26,759 bases of DNA. Origin: JANOYY01 sp031418035 (GTDB taxonomy: Bacteria; Actinomycetota; Acidimicrobiia; Acidimicrobiales; JANYDT01). This document shows, in pieces, positions 8,638 through 16,727 of the stretch. The position numbers and the translations under genes are program-made. Position 1 is the stretch's first letter. Each line of letters starts with the position of its first letter. The notes under the pieces were generated by a model that was not told the DNA's origin, did not search any database, and saw nothing but the letters and a program-made list of their open reading frames with translations. The stretch spans positions 1 to 26,759 of the forward strand of contig JANOWU010000177.1 of assembly GCA_031418035.1 (NCBI GenBank). The letters are read 5' to 3'.

Positions 8638-8967
8638 ATGACGAAGGTATACCGAGTGACGGTTCGGGGGAGATTCGCCAGCTTGACCGAGTCACAGCGC
8701 TCATGGCTGAAGACCCATCAGGCCGAGCATGACCTCTTCCTGTCGAATTTCACGGAGGAGGGCTCGCTCACGTACGAGCCGGCCCTCGCCTTCTTCTCGT
8801 TTCGTCGCGAGGTTCGTTTCGAAACGGGTGGCGACGAAGCCGAGGCGCTGCTCGCCTCTACGAGGTCGGCGGAGGACTTCCTCAAGGTGCTCAGGATCGC
8901 CCACACGCCGCTTCGAGCGGCAGTCATGGACATGACGGCGATGGCGCAGCGACACCGCTCGGAGTAG
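8638..8967 (+). CDS. Small conserved protein, DUF6204-like
   Basis: The 109-residue product starts MTKVYRVTVRGRF, a pattern I associate with the DUF6204 family of small actinobacterial proteins, along with HDLFLSNFTEEGSLTY and a later FFSFRREV strand. It looks like a soluble alpha/beta protein with no catalytic motif I can name, and the family's function is not known to me. The reading frame is open 22 codons further upstream (ATG 8572), but the -10 box and the family-like N-terminus place the start at 8638. The CoA-transferase gene follows 3 nt after its stop, suggesting one transcript. Confidence 0.65.
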   Translation: MTKVYRVTVRGRFASLTESQRSWLKTHQAEHDLFLSNFTEEGSLTYEPALAFFSFRREVRFETGGDEAEALLASTRSAEDFLKVLRIAHTPLRAAVMDMTAMAQRHRSE

Positions 8968-8970
8968 ACG

Positions 8971-10170
8971 TTGGACGGATCAGTGGATCTGTGGCGTCGA
9001 TCGGGTTGCGCGTGGCTCACCGGTCGTGAGGATGGCGCACCCAACGACGGCGGTCACCCGGCGGCCGCCTACGCGCATCGTGTCGCGACCGACATTGTGA
9101 GGTTGAGCGCAACGTTGGGCAGCAGCGTCGAACTCGATGGCCCTTCGATCCTTGCGGAACGATCTGTGCACACACAATTTCGGCGTGGTGGACGCCTGAG
9201 TTGCAACCGCACGACGCAACTCCTCACGTGCTCGGACGGTCACGTTTCCCTCACGATCGCCCGTACCGAGGACCGCGACTTGTTGGCAGCGTCATTCGAG
9301 ACGACACTGGCCGGGTCCGACGACGTTTGGGACTTCGCGAAACAACAATGCGCGCATAGGAGTGTGGAGGAGGTTCGTGATCGAACGACGATGCTTGGAC
9401 TCTCGGCGGCCATTCTCGGCGAGGTGCAATCCCCCGCCGAGCACACTGGGCATGTTCGGACCTATGCCGCTGCGGGCACCGGACGAGAACGACCGGTGAT
9501 CATCGACATGAGTTCGCTATGGGCCGGCCCGCTCGCGGCCAACGTTCTCGGTCTCGTCGGCGCCGACATCGTGAAGGTCGAAAGCGTCGACCGCCTCGAT
9601 GGCGCCCGGCGTGGTTCGCCCACGTTCTATGACCTTCTCCACGGGGGCCACGAGAGCGTCACGCTCGATTTCGCGTCACAGTCCACCGCCCTTCGGGCCC
9701 TGCTCGCAGCGGCCGATGTCGTGATCACCTCCGCCCGTCCACGGGCCTTCGACCAACTGGGCATCGATCCTGATCAGTTGATGCGCGACCACCCGATCAC
9801 CGCATGGATCTCGATCACCGCCTTCGGTGAGCGACAACCCAACCGCATCGGTTTCGGCGACGACGCAGCCATCGCGGCGGGACTGTGCGCCTTCGATCAC
9901 GATGGTCCGATGTTTGCCGCCGACGCCATCGCCGATCCCCTCACCGGCCTGACCGCCGCCTCGATCGTGCTCGACGCACTCGTCACCGGGAAACGTGTCC
10001 ACGCCGACCTCGCGTTGGCCGACGTCGCACGAGCAGCCACACGAGCCGACCCGATCGCGGCCGGCCCCGGGAAGACGTCGAGCAGCGAAACGCCCGCACT
10101 CCCCCGGTCACGACCGGTCACGGCGCGTGCGCCGCTCCCCGGTGCGCACAATGATCGGTGGCTCCCGTGA
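8971..10170 (+). CDS. CaiB/BaiF (family III) CoA-transferase with permuted half order
   Basis: The 399-residue protein contains the canonical N-terminal family III pattern, but only from about residue 174: VIIDMSSLWAGPLAANVLG, GADIVKVES, then HESVTLDF and the distal ADPLTGLTAA, whose Asp322 is the likely catalytic aspartate that forms the acyl anhydride. The first 160 residues resemble the C-terminal portion of ordinary family III enzymes (NRTTQLLTCSDGHVSLTI, then a DRTTMLGLSAAILGEV segment). The halves therefore appear swapped relative to CaiB or formyl-CoA transferase. I recall related actinobacterial proteins with this order. The TTG start has GGAG 6 nt upstream and follows the DUF6204-like gene. 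The 3' end overlaps the hydratase gene by 13 nt. The tail after about residue 350 is low-complexity and poorly conserved in appearance. Confidence 0.8.
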   Translation: MDGSVDLWRRSGCAWLTGREDGAPNDGGHPAAAYAHRVATDIVRLSATLGSSVELDGPSILAERSVHTQFRRGGRLSCNRTTQLLTCSDGHVSLTIARTEDRDLLAASFETTLAGSDDVWDFAKQQCAHRSVEEVRDRTTMLGLSAAILGEVQSPAEHTGHVRTYAAAGTGRERPVIIDMSSLWAGPLAANVLGLVGADIVKVESVDRLDGARRGSPTFYDLLHGGHESVTLDFASQSTALRALLAAADVVITSARPRAFDQLGIDPDQLMRDHPITAWISITAFGERQPNRIGFGDDAAIAAGLCAFDHDGPMFAADAIADPLTGLTAASIVLDALVTGKRVHADLALADVARAATRADPIAAGPGKTSSSETPALPRSRPVTARAPLPGAHNDRWLP

Positions 10171-11129
10171 TTCCTGCGTACGTGTCGATCGACGAAGTAC
10201 GAGAACTCGCCCATCAGCGCCGGTTAGCCGACACGTACGGGCCCCTTCTCGTCATCCAAGAATCGCTCGACTATCCCGAGGTCCTGCTTCACGCCGCCGC
10301 GCTCGGTGCCGAACCGTGCGTGGTCATCGGTAGCGACGTCGTGGCGTTGTCGGCCGAGGATCGAGAACGCATCGTCGAAAATGTTGGGCGGTCGCCGATC
10401 GCCGCGGTCACCACATGCCAGCTGATTCGAGCGAGCGTTTCGATGTCGGATGTTCCCAATAGCACCGAGGCGCGGCTACTGCTCGAGTCGACTACCTACT
10501 CGACGCTGCAGTCGGGGCCGGAGTTCACACGGTGGCAAGCCGAGCGAAAACGCGCATCCACACGCATGCCTATTCCCGGGCCTGCGGTGTTGCTGGATCG
10601 AATCGGCAAGGAGCTCCAGATCACGTTGAACCGTCCGCATCGTGGAAACGCCGTGAACCGCCAACTCCGTGATGAACTCAGCGAAGGTCTCGCGTTGTGT
10701 CTGAGCGATCCCTCCATCGATGCCCTCGCGCTTCGAGGCAACGGACCGCACTTTTCGACCGGCGGTGATCTTGATGAGTTCGGCACGTTCGCAAACCCGG
10801 CCGACGCACAGGTCATCCGAACGCAGCGAAGTCCTGCTCGGCTGCTGTCGGCATTGAGCGGCAGTGTTCACCGACGCGCCCATCTTCACGGGAACAGCGC
10901 TGGCTCCGGGATTGAGTTGGCGGCGTTCGCCGACCATGTGACGTCGAAGGTCGACACCACTTTTTGGTTGCCCGAGCTGTCCCTCGGGCTCGTGCCGGGC
11001 GCCGGCGGCACAGTCAGCATCGTCGATCGAATCGGTGCACCGCGAACGGTATGGCTGCTCCTCACTGGCACCCGCATTGATGCGACAACCGCGCTCGAGT
11101 GGGGCCTCATCGACGAGATCAGCGGTTGA
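10158..11129 (+). CDS. Enoyl-CoA hydratase/isomerase-family protein with a 140-residue N-terminal extension
   Basis: Residues about 141-323 form a crotonase domain. FSTGGDL at 199-205 and HGNSAGSGIEL at 244-254 supply the oxyanion-hole backbone, and LPELSLGLVPGAGGT at 271-285 contains Glu273 at the general acid/base position. The first 140 residues are not crotonase and I do not recognise them. The domain stops right after WGLIDEISG, so the C-terminal helices that build the trimer in typical 255-residue crotonases are missing or supplied by the N-terminal part. A GTG start overlaps the end of the CoA-transferase gene. The role is probably hydration or isomerisation of the same acyl-CoA handled by the flanking genes; the substrate is unknown. 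Confidence 0.8.
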   Translation: MAPVIPAYVSIDEVRELAHQRRLADTYGPLLVIQESLDYPEVLLHAAALGAEPCVVIGSDVVALSAEDRERIVENVGRSPIAAVTTCQLIRASVSMSDVPNSTEARLLLESTTYSTLQSGPEFTRWQAERKRASTRMPIPGPAVLLDRIGKELQITLNRPHRGNAVNRQLRDELSEGLALCLSDPSIDALALRGNGPHFSTGGDLDEFGTFANPADAQVIRTQRSPARLLSALSGSVHRRAHLHGNSAGSGIELAAFADHVTSKVDTTFWLPELSLGLVPGAGGTVSIVDRIGAPRTVWLLLTGTRIDATTALEWGLIDEISG

Positions 11130-11166
11130 TGCCGATCGTAACTGGTCGCGAAGCTGCGGGTCGAGA

Positions 11167-11187
11167 AGCGGGCCGTGATGGCCCGCT
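11167..11187. other. Perfect 8-bp inverted repeat between hydratase and acyl-CoA dehydrogenase genes
   Basis: AGCGGGCC and GGCCCGCT flank a 5-nt loop, 37 nt after the hydratase stop. There is no T-run. It could end the upstream transcript. Its last base overlaps the putative -10 box of the next gene, so it could also be an operator. Confidence 0.5.
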
Positions 11188-11192
11188 ACATT
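11187..11192 (+). promoter_or_regulatory. -10 box (TACATT) for a leaderless acyl-CoA dehydrogenase transcript
   Basis: TACATT within CCGCTACATT ends 6 nt before GTG at 11199. This fixes the likely start and rejects GTG 11175/ATG 11178, which lie in the loop of the hairpin at 11167-11187. Confidence 0.5.
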
Positions 11193-11198
11193 GAACCC

Positions 11199-12473
11199 GT
11201 GACCGAATCGAAGGCCGATCCCGCATACTCCCTGGAGCCGACCGAGGCCTCGATCGCCTCGTGGCTGCACCAGAACTGGAGTCCCGACATCACCGTTCGC
11301 GAATGGTGGGCGCGTCTTGCGAGGGCCGGGCTCGGCTTCGCCACGTGGCCCGAGAATCGGGGAGGTCGAGGTTGGGACCGGGCGTCGCTTCGGGTCCTGT
11401 CGCAGGCGTTCGGTCAGGTCGGCGCGATCGGTGCTCCGGCCGGTCTGGGGACGCTCATGGGCGGACCCGTTGTGCTCCAGTTCGGCACCGAGGAGCAACA
11501 GGCGCGCTTACTACCTCCGCTTGTCGATGGCACCGAAGGGTGGTGTCAGCTCTTCTCGGAGCCAGGTGCCGGATCCGACCTTGCGTCGGTATCGACGAGG
11601 GCGGAGCGTGACGGTGACGAGTGGATCGTCAACGGACAAAAGGTCTGGACGTCCGGGTCGACGCACAGTGCCCGGGGCATGCTCGTCGCTCGTACCGACC
11701 TAGACGCTCCGAAGCATCGTGGGATCAGCTACTTCATCATCGACATGCGACAACCCGGGGTGGAGATACGGCCGCTCAAGCAAATGAACGGCGAATCGCA
11801 CTTCAGCGAGGTGTTCTTCACTGACGCCCGGGTCGCCGACGCCGATCGGATCAGCGATGTCAACAACGGATGGGCCGTCACCGTCGCCACGCTTGGATTC
11901 GAACGATCGGGATTGAGCGCCGCCGATGGCACGCCCGGTGTCCGCCCACCCGCGGGAGAGCTGGCCGGGTTTCTCGACCGTACCGTGGGCGACGTGATCG
12001 CCTCGGCCAAGAAGGCCCGGACACTCCCTGAAGACACCGGAGGCACGTTCTCGATGCTGCGCCGCCTTAACGCGGAGTTCGGAACCGACAACGATCCGAT
12101 GATTCGTCAGGCGCTGGCACGCCGCTACGCCCACGAGCGGATCTCCACGTTCATGCAACAACGTGCTGCGGCCAATGCGCGAGCCGGGCGAGTCGGACCT
12201 GAAGCGTCGTTGGCGAAGCTGTTCTGGACCACCGGTCTCACGCAGGGTCGCGACGTCGGAACGGCGATCCTCGGTGCCCACGGCATGTTGAACGGCAAGG
12301 AGAATGCGAGCGGTGGCGTGGTGCAGAAGTTCGCGCTCACCATTCCCTCTGCGCGCATAGCGGGTGGCTCCGACGAGATCCAGCGCAACATCATTGGCGA
12401 GCGGGTGCTCGGACTCCCCAAAGACGTCGTCGTCGATGCCGACGTCGCGTTCCGCGACCTGAAGCGATCATGA
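11199..12473 (+). CDS. Acyl-CoA dehydrogenase (FadE-like flavoprotein)
   Basis: From the GTG at 11199 the product is 424 residues and starts MTESKADPAYS. It has the acyl-CoA dehydrogenase order: helical N-terminal domain, middle beta domain with CQLFSEPGAGSDLAS and WIVNGQKVWTSGSTHSARGML for FAD and substrate contacts, then a C-terminal helical domain ending in AGGSDEIQRNIIGERVLGLP, the FAD-binding signature. It should introduce the alpha-beta double bond in an acyl-CoA and pass electrons to ETF. NNGWAVTVATLGFERSG and an insertion near DGTPGVRPPAGE resemble actinobacterial steroid- or branched-acid-type FadE proteins more than short-chain enzymes, but the substrate is not decidable. The catalytic base could not be assigned by eye. 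Confidence 0.9.
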   Translation: MTESKADPAYSLEPTEASIASWLHQNWSPDITVREWWARLARAGLGFATWPENRGGRGWDRASLRVLSQAFGQVGAIGAPAGLGTLMGGPVVLQFGTEEQQARLLPPLVDGTEGWCQLFSEPGAGSDLASVSTRAERDGDEWIVNGQKVWTSGSTHSARGMLVARTDLDAPKHRGISYFIIDMRQPGVEIRPLKQMNGESHFSEVFFTDARVADADRISDVNNGWAVTVATLGFERSGLSAADGTPGVRPPAGELAGFLDRTVGDVIASAKKARTLPEDTGGTFSMLRRLNAEFGTDNDPMIRQALARRYAHERISTFMQQRAAANARAGRVGPEASLAKLFWTTGLTQGRDVGTAILGAHGMLNGKENASGGVVQKFALTIPSARIAGGSDEIQRNIIGERVLGLPKDVVVDADVAFRDLKRS

Positions 12474-12504
12474 AATCACGCCAACGCAAAGAAGGTATGT
12501 CCAC

Positions 12505-13377
12505 ATGAGTTCTGAGAATGCCTCTGAAAGCGTGATCAAGGGTCCGGTGCGTCATGGGCGCAACCTCTCCTTCGGCGTCAAGGGCAGCATCCATGACGAC
12601 GAAACAGCTCAGGAGATCGGGTTCCGGGGCGGCACCGTCGCTGGCGACATCCACCTCGACCAGTTCGCTCCACTGCTCGTCGAAGCGTTCGGGCCGCGAT
12701 GGTTCGAAACCGGCTTGCTCTCGCTGCACTTCAAACATGCGACGACCGACAACGAGCCCGTGATCGCCTTCGTCGAACGGCCGACCGAGTCGAACGACAC
12801 TCAGGTCAGGGCGTGGATGGAGACATCCGACGGGGTCGTGGTGTGCGAAGGGACTGCAGGAATCGGCAATCCGGCTGCGCCCACCGCGCTGTATCAGCGA
12901 GATCTACGCGCCGTCGATCCCAAGACGCTGAGGATCATGCACGACGTGGTGGTCGGTGAACCTCTCCCCGAGTTCGTACTCCAACCACGAGCCGCCGAAC
13001 AATCGGCGCGCATAGCAAAGCAACTCATCACAGAACCGTTGTCTTGGTACCTCGAATCGTCGCCGTGGGGCGGCCCGATAGCATCGCCGCTCACGATTGC
13101 CCAATTGCTGCACTGGGAGCCGGTCCAGCCACTCGCTCGCCGACTCCCACCGTTCATCGGAATGTTCGGCGCCATGGAGATCCGGATGCACCACGGCCCG
13201 GTCATGCTCGCCAACAGCTACCGAGTGAACGGCGAAGTCGTCGCGGTGAGCGACTCACCCAAGACCGAAGTGCTCTGGTACGACACGCGCGCCGTCGACG
13301 AATCCGGGACGCTCGTCGCCTCGCTGCGAATGATGACCCGCCTCGTGAAGGCGTCGTCGCCGCTCTATAGCGATTGA
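12505..13377 (+). CDS. Double-hotdog protein, MaoC/thioesterase-like
   Basis: The 290-residue product has one hotdog motif near its N-terminus, GSIHDDETAQEIGFRGGTVAG at 27-47, aligning with the hydratase-2 pattern IHxDxxxAxxxGFxxxVAG, and a second half (about 150-290) of similar beta-rich character with MFGAMEIRMHHGPVM. The catalytic Asp that precedes the motif His by five residues in R-specific hydratases is Val25 here, so classical hydratase activity is doubtful. Thioesterase or acyl-binding roles are possible. It starts at an ATG with GAAGG upstream, 31 nt after the acyl-CoA dehydrogenase stop, so it is probably on the same transcript. It converges with the ligase gene. Confidence 0.65.
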   Translation: MSSENASESVIKGPVRHGRNLSFGVKGSIHDDETAQEIGFRGGTVAGDIHLDQFAPLLVEAFGPRWFETGLLSLHFKHATTDNEPVIAFVERPTESNDTQVRAWMETSDGVVVCEGTAGIGNPAAPTALYQRDLRAVDPKTLRIMHDVVVGEPLPEFVLQPRAAEQSARIAKQLITEPLSWYLESSPWGGPIASPLTIAQLLHWEPVQPLARRLPPFIGMFGAMEIRMHHGPVMLANSYRVNGEVVAVSDSPKTEVLWYDTRAVDESGTLVASLRMMTRLVKASSPLYSD

Positions 13378-13381
13378 GGCA

Positions 13382-13403
13382 ACTGACCAGCGTTCTGGTC
13401 AGT
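13382..13403. terminator. Bidirectional hairpin terminator between convergent genes
   Basis: ACTGACCAG and CTGGTCAGT form a perfect 9-bp stem around a CGTT loop, between the double-hotdog gene and the convergent ligase gene. It includes the ligase stop codon. There is no T-run on either side. Confidence 0.65.
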
Positions 13404-14886
13404 CGTGCAGAGCCTGGAGGATCGGCTTGAGCTCGCGGCGGAGGAGCTTCCCGGTGTCGTTGTAGGGAAGCTCTGCACACATATAAACCACGGAAGGAAC
13501 GCGAGCCGACCGCAGGTGCGACGCGACCCATTCCTTGACGGCGTCGGCTTCGAGGGTCGCCCCGCGGTCGAGCACGATCGCACACGCGGGCACTTCTCCC
13601 CACTCGGTGTCGGCAATACCGACGACCGCAGCCTCGCGAATGCTCGGGTGGGTCAACAGAACGTCTTCGATCTCGCCCGGCGAAAGGTTCTCGCCGCCCC
13701 GCACGATGACATCGTCGATGCGGCCGGCCAGGAAGAGGTAGCCCTCGGCGTCGAGGAACCCGGCGTCTTTGGTCGAGAACCAACCGTCGGCATCGAGCGA
13801 CGACGTCGAGCCGTATTCGCCCGACACCTGCTCGCCGCGCACGCACACCTCGCCGGTCTCACCCGGTGCCACCTCGTTGCCGTTCGGATCGCGGATGATG
13901 ACCTCGATCGTCGGAAGCGGGCGACCAACCGATCCGAGCCGGGCGCGAACATCCGGATCATCAGTACTCATCGCATCTCGATGGTCGTCGGGCCCCAGTA
14001 CGGCAATCGACGACGAGGTCTCGGTGAGGCCGTAGGCGTTCACGAAGTTGAGGTCGGGCAACATCGCCAGTGCCTTCTCGATCGTGGGAATCGGCATCCG
14101 GCCGCCGCCGTAGGCGAGGTGCCGCATGGTCGGAAGCCCGGGTGACGACGGCCCCTCGGACTCAAGCACTTCGAGGATGCGGGTGAGCATCGTCGGCACC
14201 ACCATCGCATGCGTGATCGACTCCGCACGCACCATCTCAACCCATTCGACGGGTTCGAACGTCGGCAGTTGCACCAGTCGACGTCCGCCGTAGACCGCCG
14301 TGAGGATCGCCGCCATTCCGGCGATGTGATAGGGCGGCACGGAGACAAGCGTTGCTTCGTCGGGTTCGGCCGAGAGGAAGTCGACCGAGCCGAGCACGTA
14401 CCCAACCAGGTGTCGCTGTCGCAGCACCACCGGCTTCGGCGCCCCCGATGTGCCGGAGGTGTGCAACACGATTGCGATGTCGTTGTCGTCGTAGGACCAC
14501 TCGTCTTCTGCGGGGTCCTGAGACTCGATCAGCGTCTTAGCCGATTCCGTAGTATGTGAACTTATGTTTGGTCGTCCCTCCTGAGGGCCGACGAATACTG
14601 CAGGGGCCTGCGTGTCGACCAACGCCTCGAAGCGTTCCGTCGCGAGCCGGTAGTTGACGGGCACGAATGACTTCCCCGCCCAGGACGAACCGAACAGCAA
14701 CACCGGCAGTGTCGGTGTCGAGATGTCGCCGTACACGACACGCTCAGGCTGGTCCTGAAGCCAGGCTGCCGTTCGAGCGGCAAGGTCGCGGAGGCGACCA
14801 TAGGTCAGACCATCGGCTCGGCGTCCTAGGGCAAGACGATCCGGATCGGCTTGCGCGGCCATATCAAGCAACATCATGAGGTTCAT
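13399..14886 (-). CDS. AMP-forming acyl-CoA synthetase (ANL superfamily)
   Basis: The roughly 495-residue protein activates a carboxylic acid to its CoA thioester through an acyl-adenylate. Its P-loop LHTSGTSGAPKPV (about 142-154) differs from the usual TSGTTGxPKGV by Pro after the Lys. Further motifs are YGLTETSSS, WFSTKDAGFLDAEGYLFLAGR with the hinge IDDVIVRGGENLSP, and a C-terminal NDTGKLLRREL with the catalytic Lys. It starts at ATG 14886; a TTG one codon upstream and ATG codons at 14877/14874 are alternatives, and none has a good ribosome site. Upstream on the same strand lie the 102-residue Cys protein, the MaoC-like gene and fxsA. It is a likely entry enzyme for the acyl-CoA island. 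Confidence 0.92.
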   Translation of the reverse strand: MNLMMLLDMAAQADPDRLALGRRADGLTYGRLRDLAARTAAWLQDQPERVVYGDISTPTLPVLLFGSSWAGKSFVPVNYRLATERFEALVDTQAPAVFVGPQEGRPNISSHTTESAKTLIESQDPAEDEWSYDDNDIAIVLHTSGTSGAPKPVVLRQRHLVGYVLGSVDFLSAEPDEATLVSVPPYHIAGMAAILTAVYGGRRLVQLPTFEPVEWVEMVRAESITHAMVVPTMLTRILEVLESEGPSSPGLPTMRHLAYGGGRMPIPTIEKALAMLPDLNFVNAYGLTETSSSIAVLGPDDHRDAMSTDDPDVRARLGSVGRPLPTIEVIIRDPNGNEVAPGETGEVCVRGEQVSGEYGSTSSLDADGWFSTKDAGFLDAEGYLFLAGRIDDVIVRGGENLSPGEIEDVLLTHPSIREAAVVGIADTEWGEVPACAIVLDRGATLEADAVKEWVASHLRSARVPSVVYMCAELPYNDTGKLLRRELKPILQALHD

Positions 14887-14947
14887 CAAAGAATCCGAAC
14901 TTGAGGTGGTTTCGTCAGAGGGTGACCAGGACCAGCGGTACGTGGAG

Positions 14948-15256
14948 TCAGTCCGAAGAAGGAAGCGCCTTCGCGCCCTTTATCTCCAACTTCGTGCCAC
15001 CAACGGAGAGCGACCCGGCACCGGGCTTGCTGCACAGCAGTTCCAACCCCAGTGCATCGTCGGCGTAGCGTTTCCCGAGGAGGGTGCCGTCGGAGAAGCC
15101 AGCGTCGATCGTCGCGCCATCTGCCGGGGTGCCCGTCGCCTCGATGAGATCGGCCCCACCACATCGCACCTCGACGGGCGTTGCCGGGGCGCGAACGACA
15201 ACGACCTGAGTCTCACAAACCTGGGATTTCAGGCGCATACCGGGCTTCAACTGCAT
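14948..15256 (-). CDS. 102-residue conserved hypothetical protein with three cysteines
   Basis: The ATG at 15256 has GGAGG 7 nt upstream, an excellent ribosome site, so the longer reading from 15313 is rejected. The protein begins MQLKPGMRLKSQVCETQVVVVRAP. Cys14 and Cys32 (in VEVRCGG) bracket a beta-rich segment, and Cys75 lies in LELLCSKPG. I recall similar small proteins beside acyl-CoA synthetase genes in other actinobacteria, but know no function. It ends 61 nt before the ligase start. Metal or cofactor binding through the Cys residues, or a carrier role, are guesses only. Confidence 0.75.
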   Translation of the reverse strand: MQLKPGMRLKSQVCETQVVVVRAPATPVEVRCGGADLIEATGTPADGATIDAGFSDGTLLGKRYADDALGLELLCSKPGAGSLSVGGTKLEIKGAKALPSSD

Positions 15257-15345
15257 ACTTCGTCCTCCGTGTTGATCGGCTTCGCTCAAGATGCGATTCC
15301 GTGGTCTACGCATACTTCCACGCGAAACAACATCGGAGCGAGTTC

Positions 15346-16083
15346 TCAGGAGTCGCGCACCGAAAGATCGATGATCGCCTCATGTTCGATCGTGGCGATC
15401 GGTCGGCTTCCTACCGTGATCACGACGTTGGCCACAGCACGTTCTCCGGAGCGAACGAAGCGCTCCACAACTGTGGCCTGGGTGGTTGCCGTTTCGCCCT
15501 CGTAGGCGAAACCGTGGTGTTGCACCACCGAACGGGTGTGGATCCACGAACCCCGAACGAGTTGGTTGTGAAACACCCGATTCGCCAATGCGGTCCAGAC
15601 CGCGGGGTGAACGATTTTCTGGTGGTCGAAGATCAACAGGTCGTCGCCGGCCCGGCTTGCGTAGCCCGGCCCGAACTCGCCGACGAGAAGTGTTTGCATG
15701 GGTTCGAGACGCTGGCCCGGACGCTCGGCGTTGGGTCGCGGTGAATCGGGCGCTTCCGACGGCCACGCCCGCACCACGACATGAGCCGACGTGCTGCGGT
15801 CCGTACGGGCGGAGACCGTAATCTCCTTTTCCGAGACCTCTTCGAGGTCGAACGACACGTGGTCGCCGTCGAACACCGGCGCCCGAAATCTCACCTCCGA
15901 CGTGCCGTTGCCGACCCACTCGAGACCGAAGTGTTTCACGACCGCGTGGAGGCAATACGCATACGACGTGACCCCGGCGACCAGGGCCCGCTCGAATCCT
16001 GCCGCCCGTGCTCCGGCGTCGGTGTGAATCGGGTTCGTGGCGTGCTCAGGAAGATTTCGAGCATCGACGGACCAGACGATCAT
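15346..16083 (-). CDS. MaoC-like hotdog protein lacking the hydratase aspartate
   Basis: This 245-residue double-hotdog protein has NPIHTDAGARAAGFERALVAG at 17-37, the hydratase-2 motif, and a second motif-like half ending in NRVFHNQLVRGSWIHTRSV. In R-specific enoyl-CoA hydratases the dyad is Asp and His spaced DxNPxH; here the Asp position is Ala15, while His20 is kept. It may bind acyl-CoA without hydrating it, work as a thioesterase, or act as a pair with another hotdog subunit. Its ATG overlaps the fxsA stop (ATGA), so translation is coupled to fxsA. It is followed by the 102-residue Cys protein after 89 nt. Confidence 0.8.
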   Translation of the reverse strand: MIVWSVDARNLPEHATNPIHTDAGARAAGFERALVAGVTSYAYCLHAVVKHFGLEWVGNGTSEVRFRAPVFDGDHVSFDLEEVSEKEITVSARTDRSTSAHVVVRAWPSEAPDSPRPNAERPGQRLEPMQTLLVGEFGPGYASRAGDDLLIFDHQKIVHPAVWTALANRVFHNQLVRGSWIHTRSVVQHHGFAYEGETATTQATVVERFVRSGERAVANVVITVGSRPIATIEHEAIIDLSVRDS

Positions 16084-16625
16084 TTGCCGAGCTCCGAATT
16101 CGGTCGAGGCGATGTTCCATCCGAGTCGTACGTTGGCATATCAACTTCACTCTCTACATCAATGATGGGGCCGCGCCGTGATCGGAACGGTCCCCGTGAA
16201 TTCGGACCTGTGAAGATCGAACCGAACGAGGTCTCCGCACCAACACCGCCCACACCGCCCATGTCGACGAGAGAAAACCGTTTGCCGTATCGTGCCTTGA
16301 GCTGGCGTCGAACGATCTTTCGAATCGGTGGCAACAGAAGCGCAATGGCCACGATGTCGGTGACGAAACCAGGCGTGAGCATAAGCGCCCCGGACAACAT
16401 GATGAGACCGCCGTCGAGCAATTCATCCGTTGGAACCTTCAGTTGGTCCAACTGCGATTGAATCCGACGCAGCGTTTTCAGTCCCTCGCGTTTGACGAGC
16501 CACGCGCCGACGACGCTCACCAGCAGCACCACCGCAATCGTGTTGAGCACGCCCAGAACGCTTCCCACCTTGATCAGCACGTACAGTTCGACGAACGGCA
16601 CCACGAGAAAAAGAAGCAGGAGCAC
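16080..16625 (-). CDS. fxsA: FxsA-family cytoplasmic-membrane protein
   Basis: From the GTG at 16625 the product is 181 residues. It starts directly with helix 1, VLLLLFLVVPFVELYVLI, whose VPxxE pattern is typical of FxsA, then a second helix (VLNTIAVVLLVSVVGAWLV) and a helical hairpin with MLTPGFVTDIVAIALLLPP. The C-terminal 55 residues are hydrophilic and Gly-rich. FxsA in E. coli is a non-essential membrane protein linked to phage exclusion; its role in actinobacteria is not known to me. The open frame extends to 16820, but a TACGCT box 6 nt before 16625 supports the shorter protein. The stop overlaps the MaoC-like start. Confidence 0.88.
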   Translation of the reverse strand: MLLLLFLVVPFVELYVLIKVGSVLGVLNTIAVVLLVSVVGAWLVKREGLKTLRRIQSQLDQLKVPTDELLDGGLIMLSGALMLTPGFVTDIVAIALLLPPIRKIVRRQLKARYGKRFSLVDMGGVGGVGAETSFGSIFTGPNSRGPFRSRRGPIIDVESEVDMPTYDSDGTSPRPNSELGK

Positions 16626-16631
16626 GTCACG

Positions 16632-16637
16632 AGCGTA
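16632..16637 (-). promoter_or_regulatory. -10 box (TACGCT) for leaderless fxsA transcript
   Basis: TACGCT lies exactly 6 nt upstream of the GTG at 16625 on the minus strand. The identical hexamer and spacing occur before the membrane-protein gene at 22880. Confidence 0.5.
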
Positions 16638-16727
16638 TGCCCTTGCGGGCGGAACGCGAAACGAGCCGGCTGCACCGTCTCCAGGGAAACGGGCAAGCCG
16701 ACTCGTACGCACTAATCGTCGGGCGTA

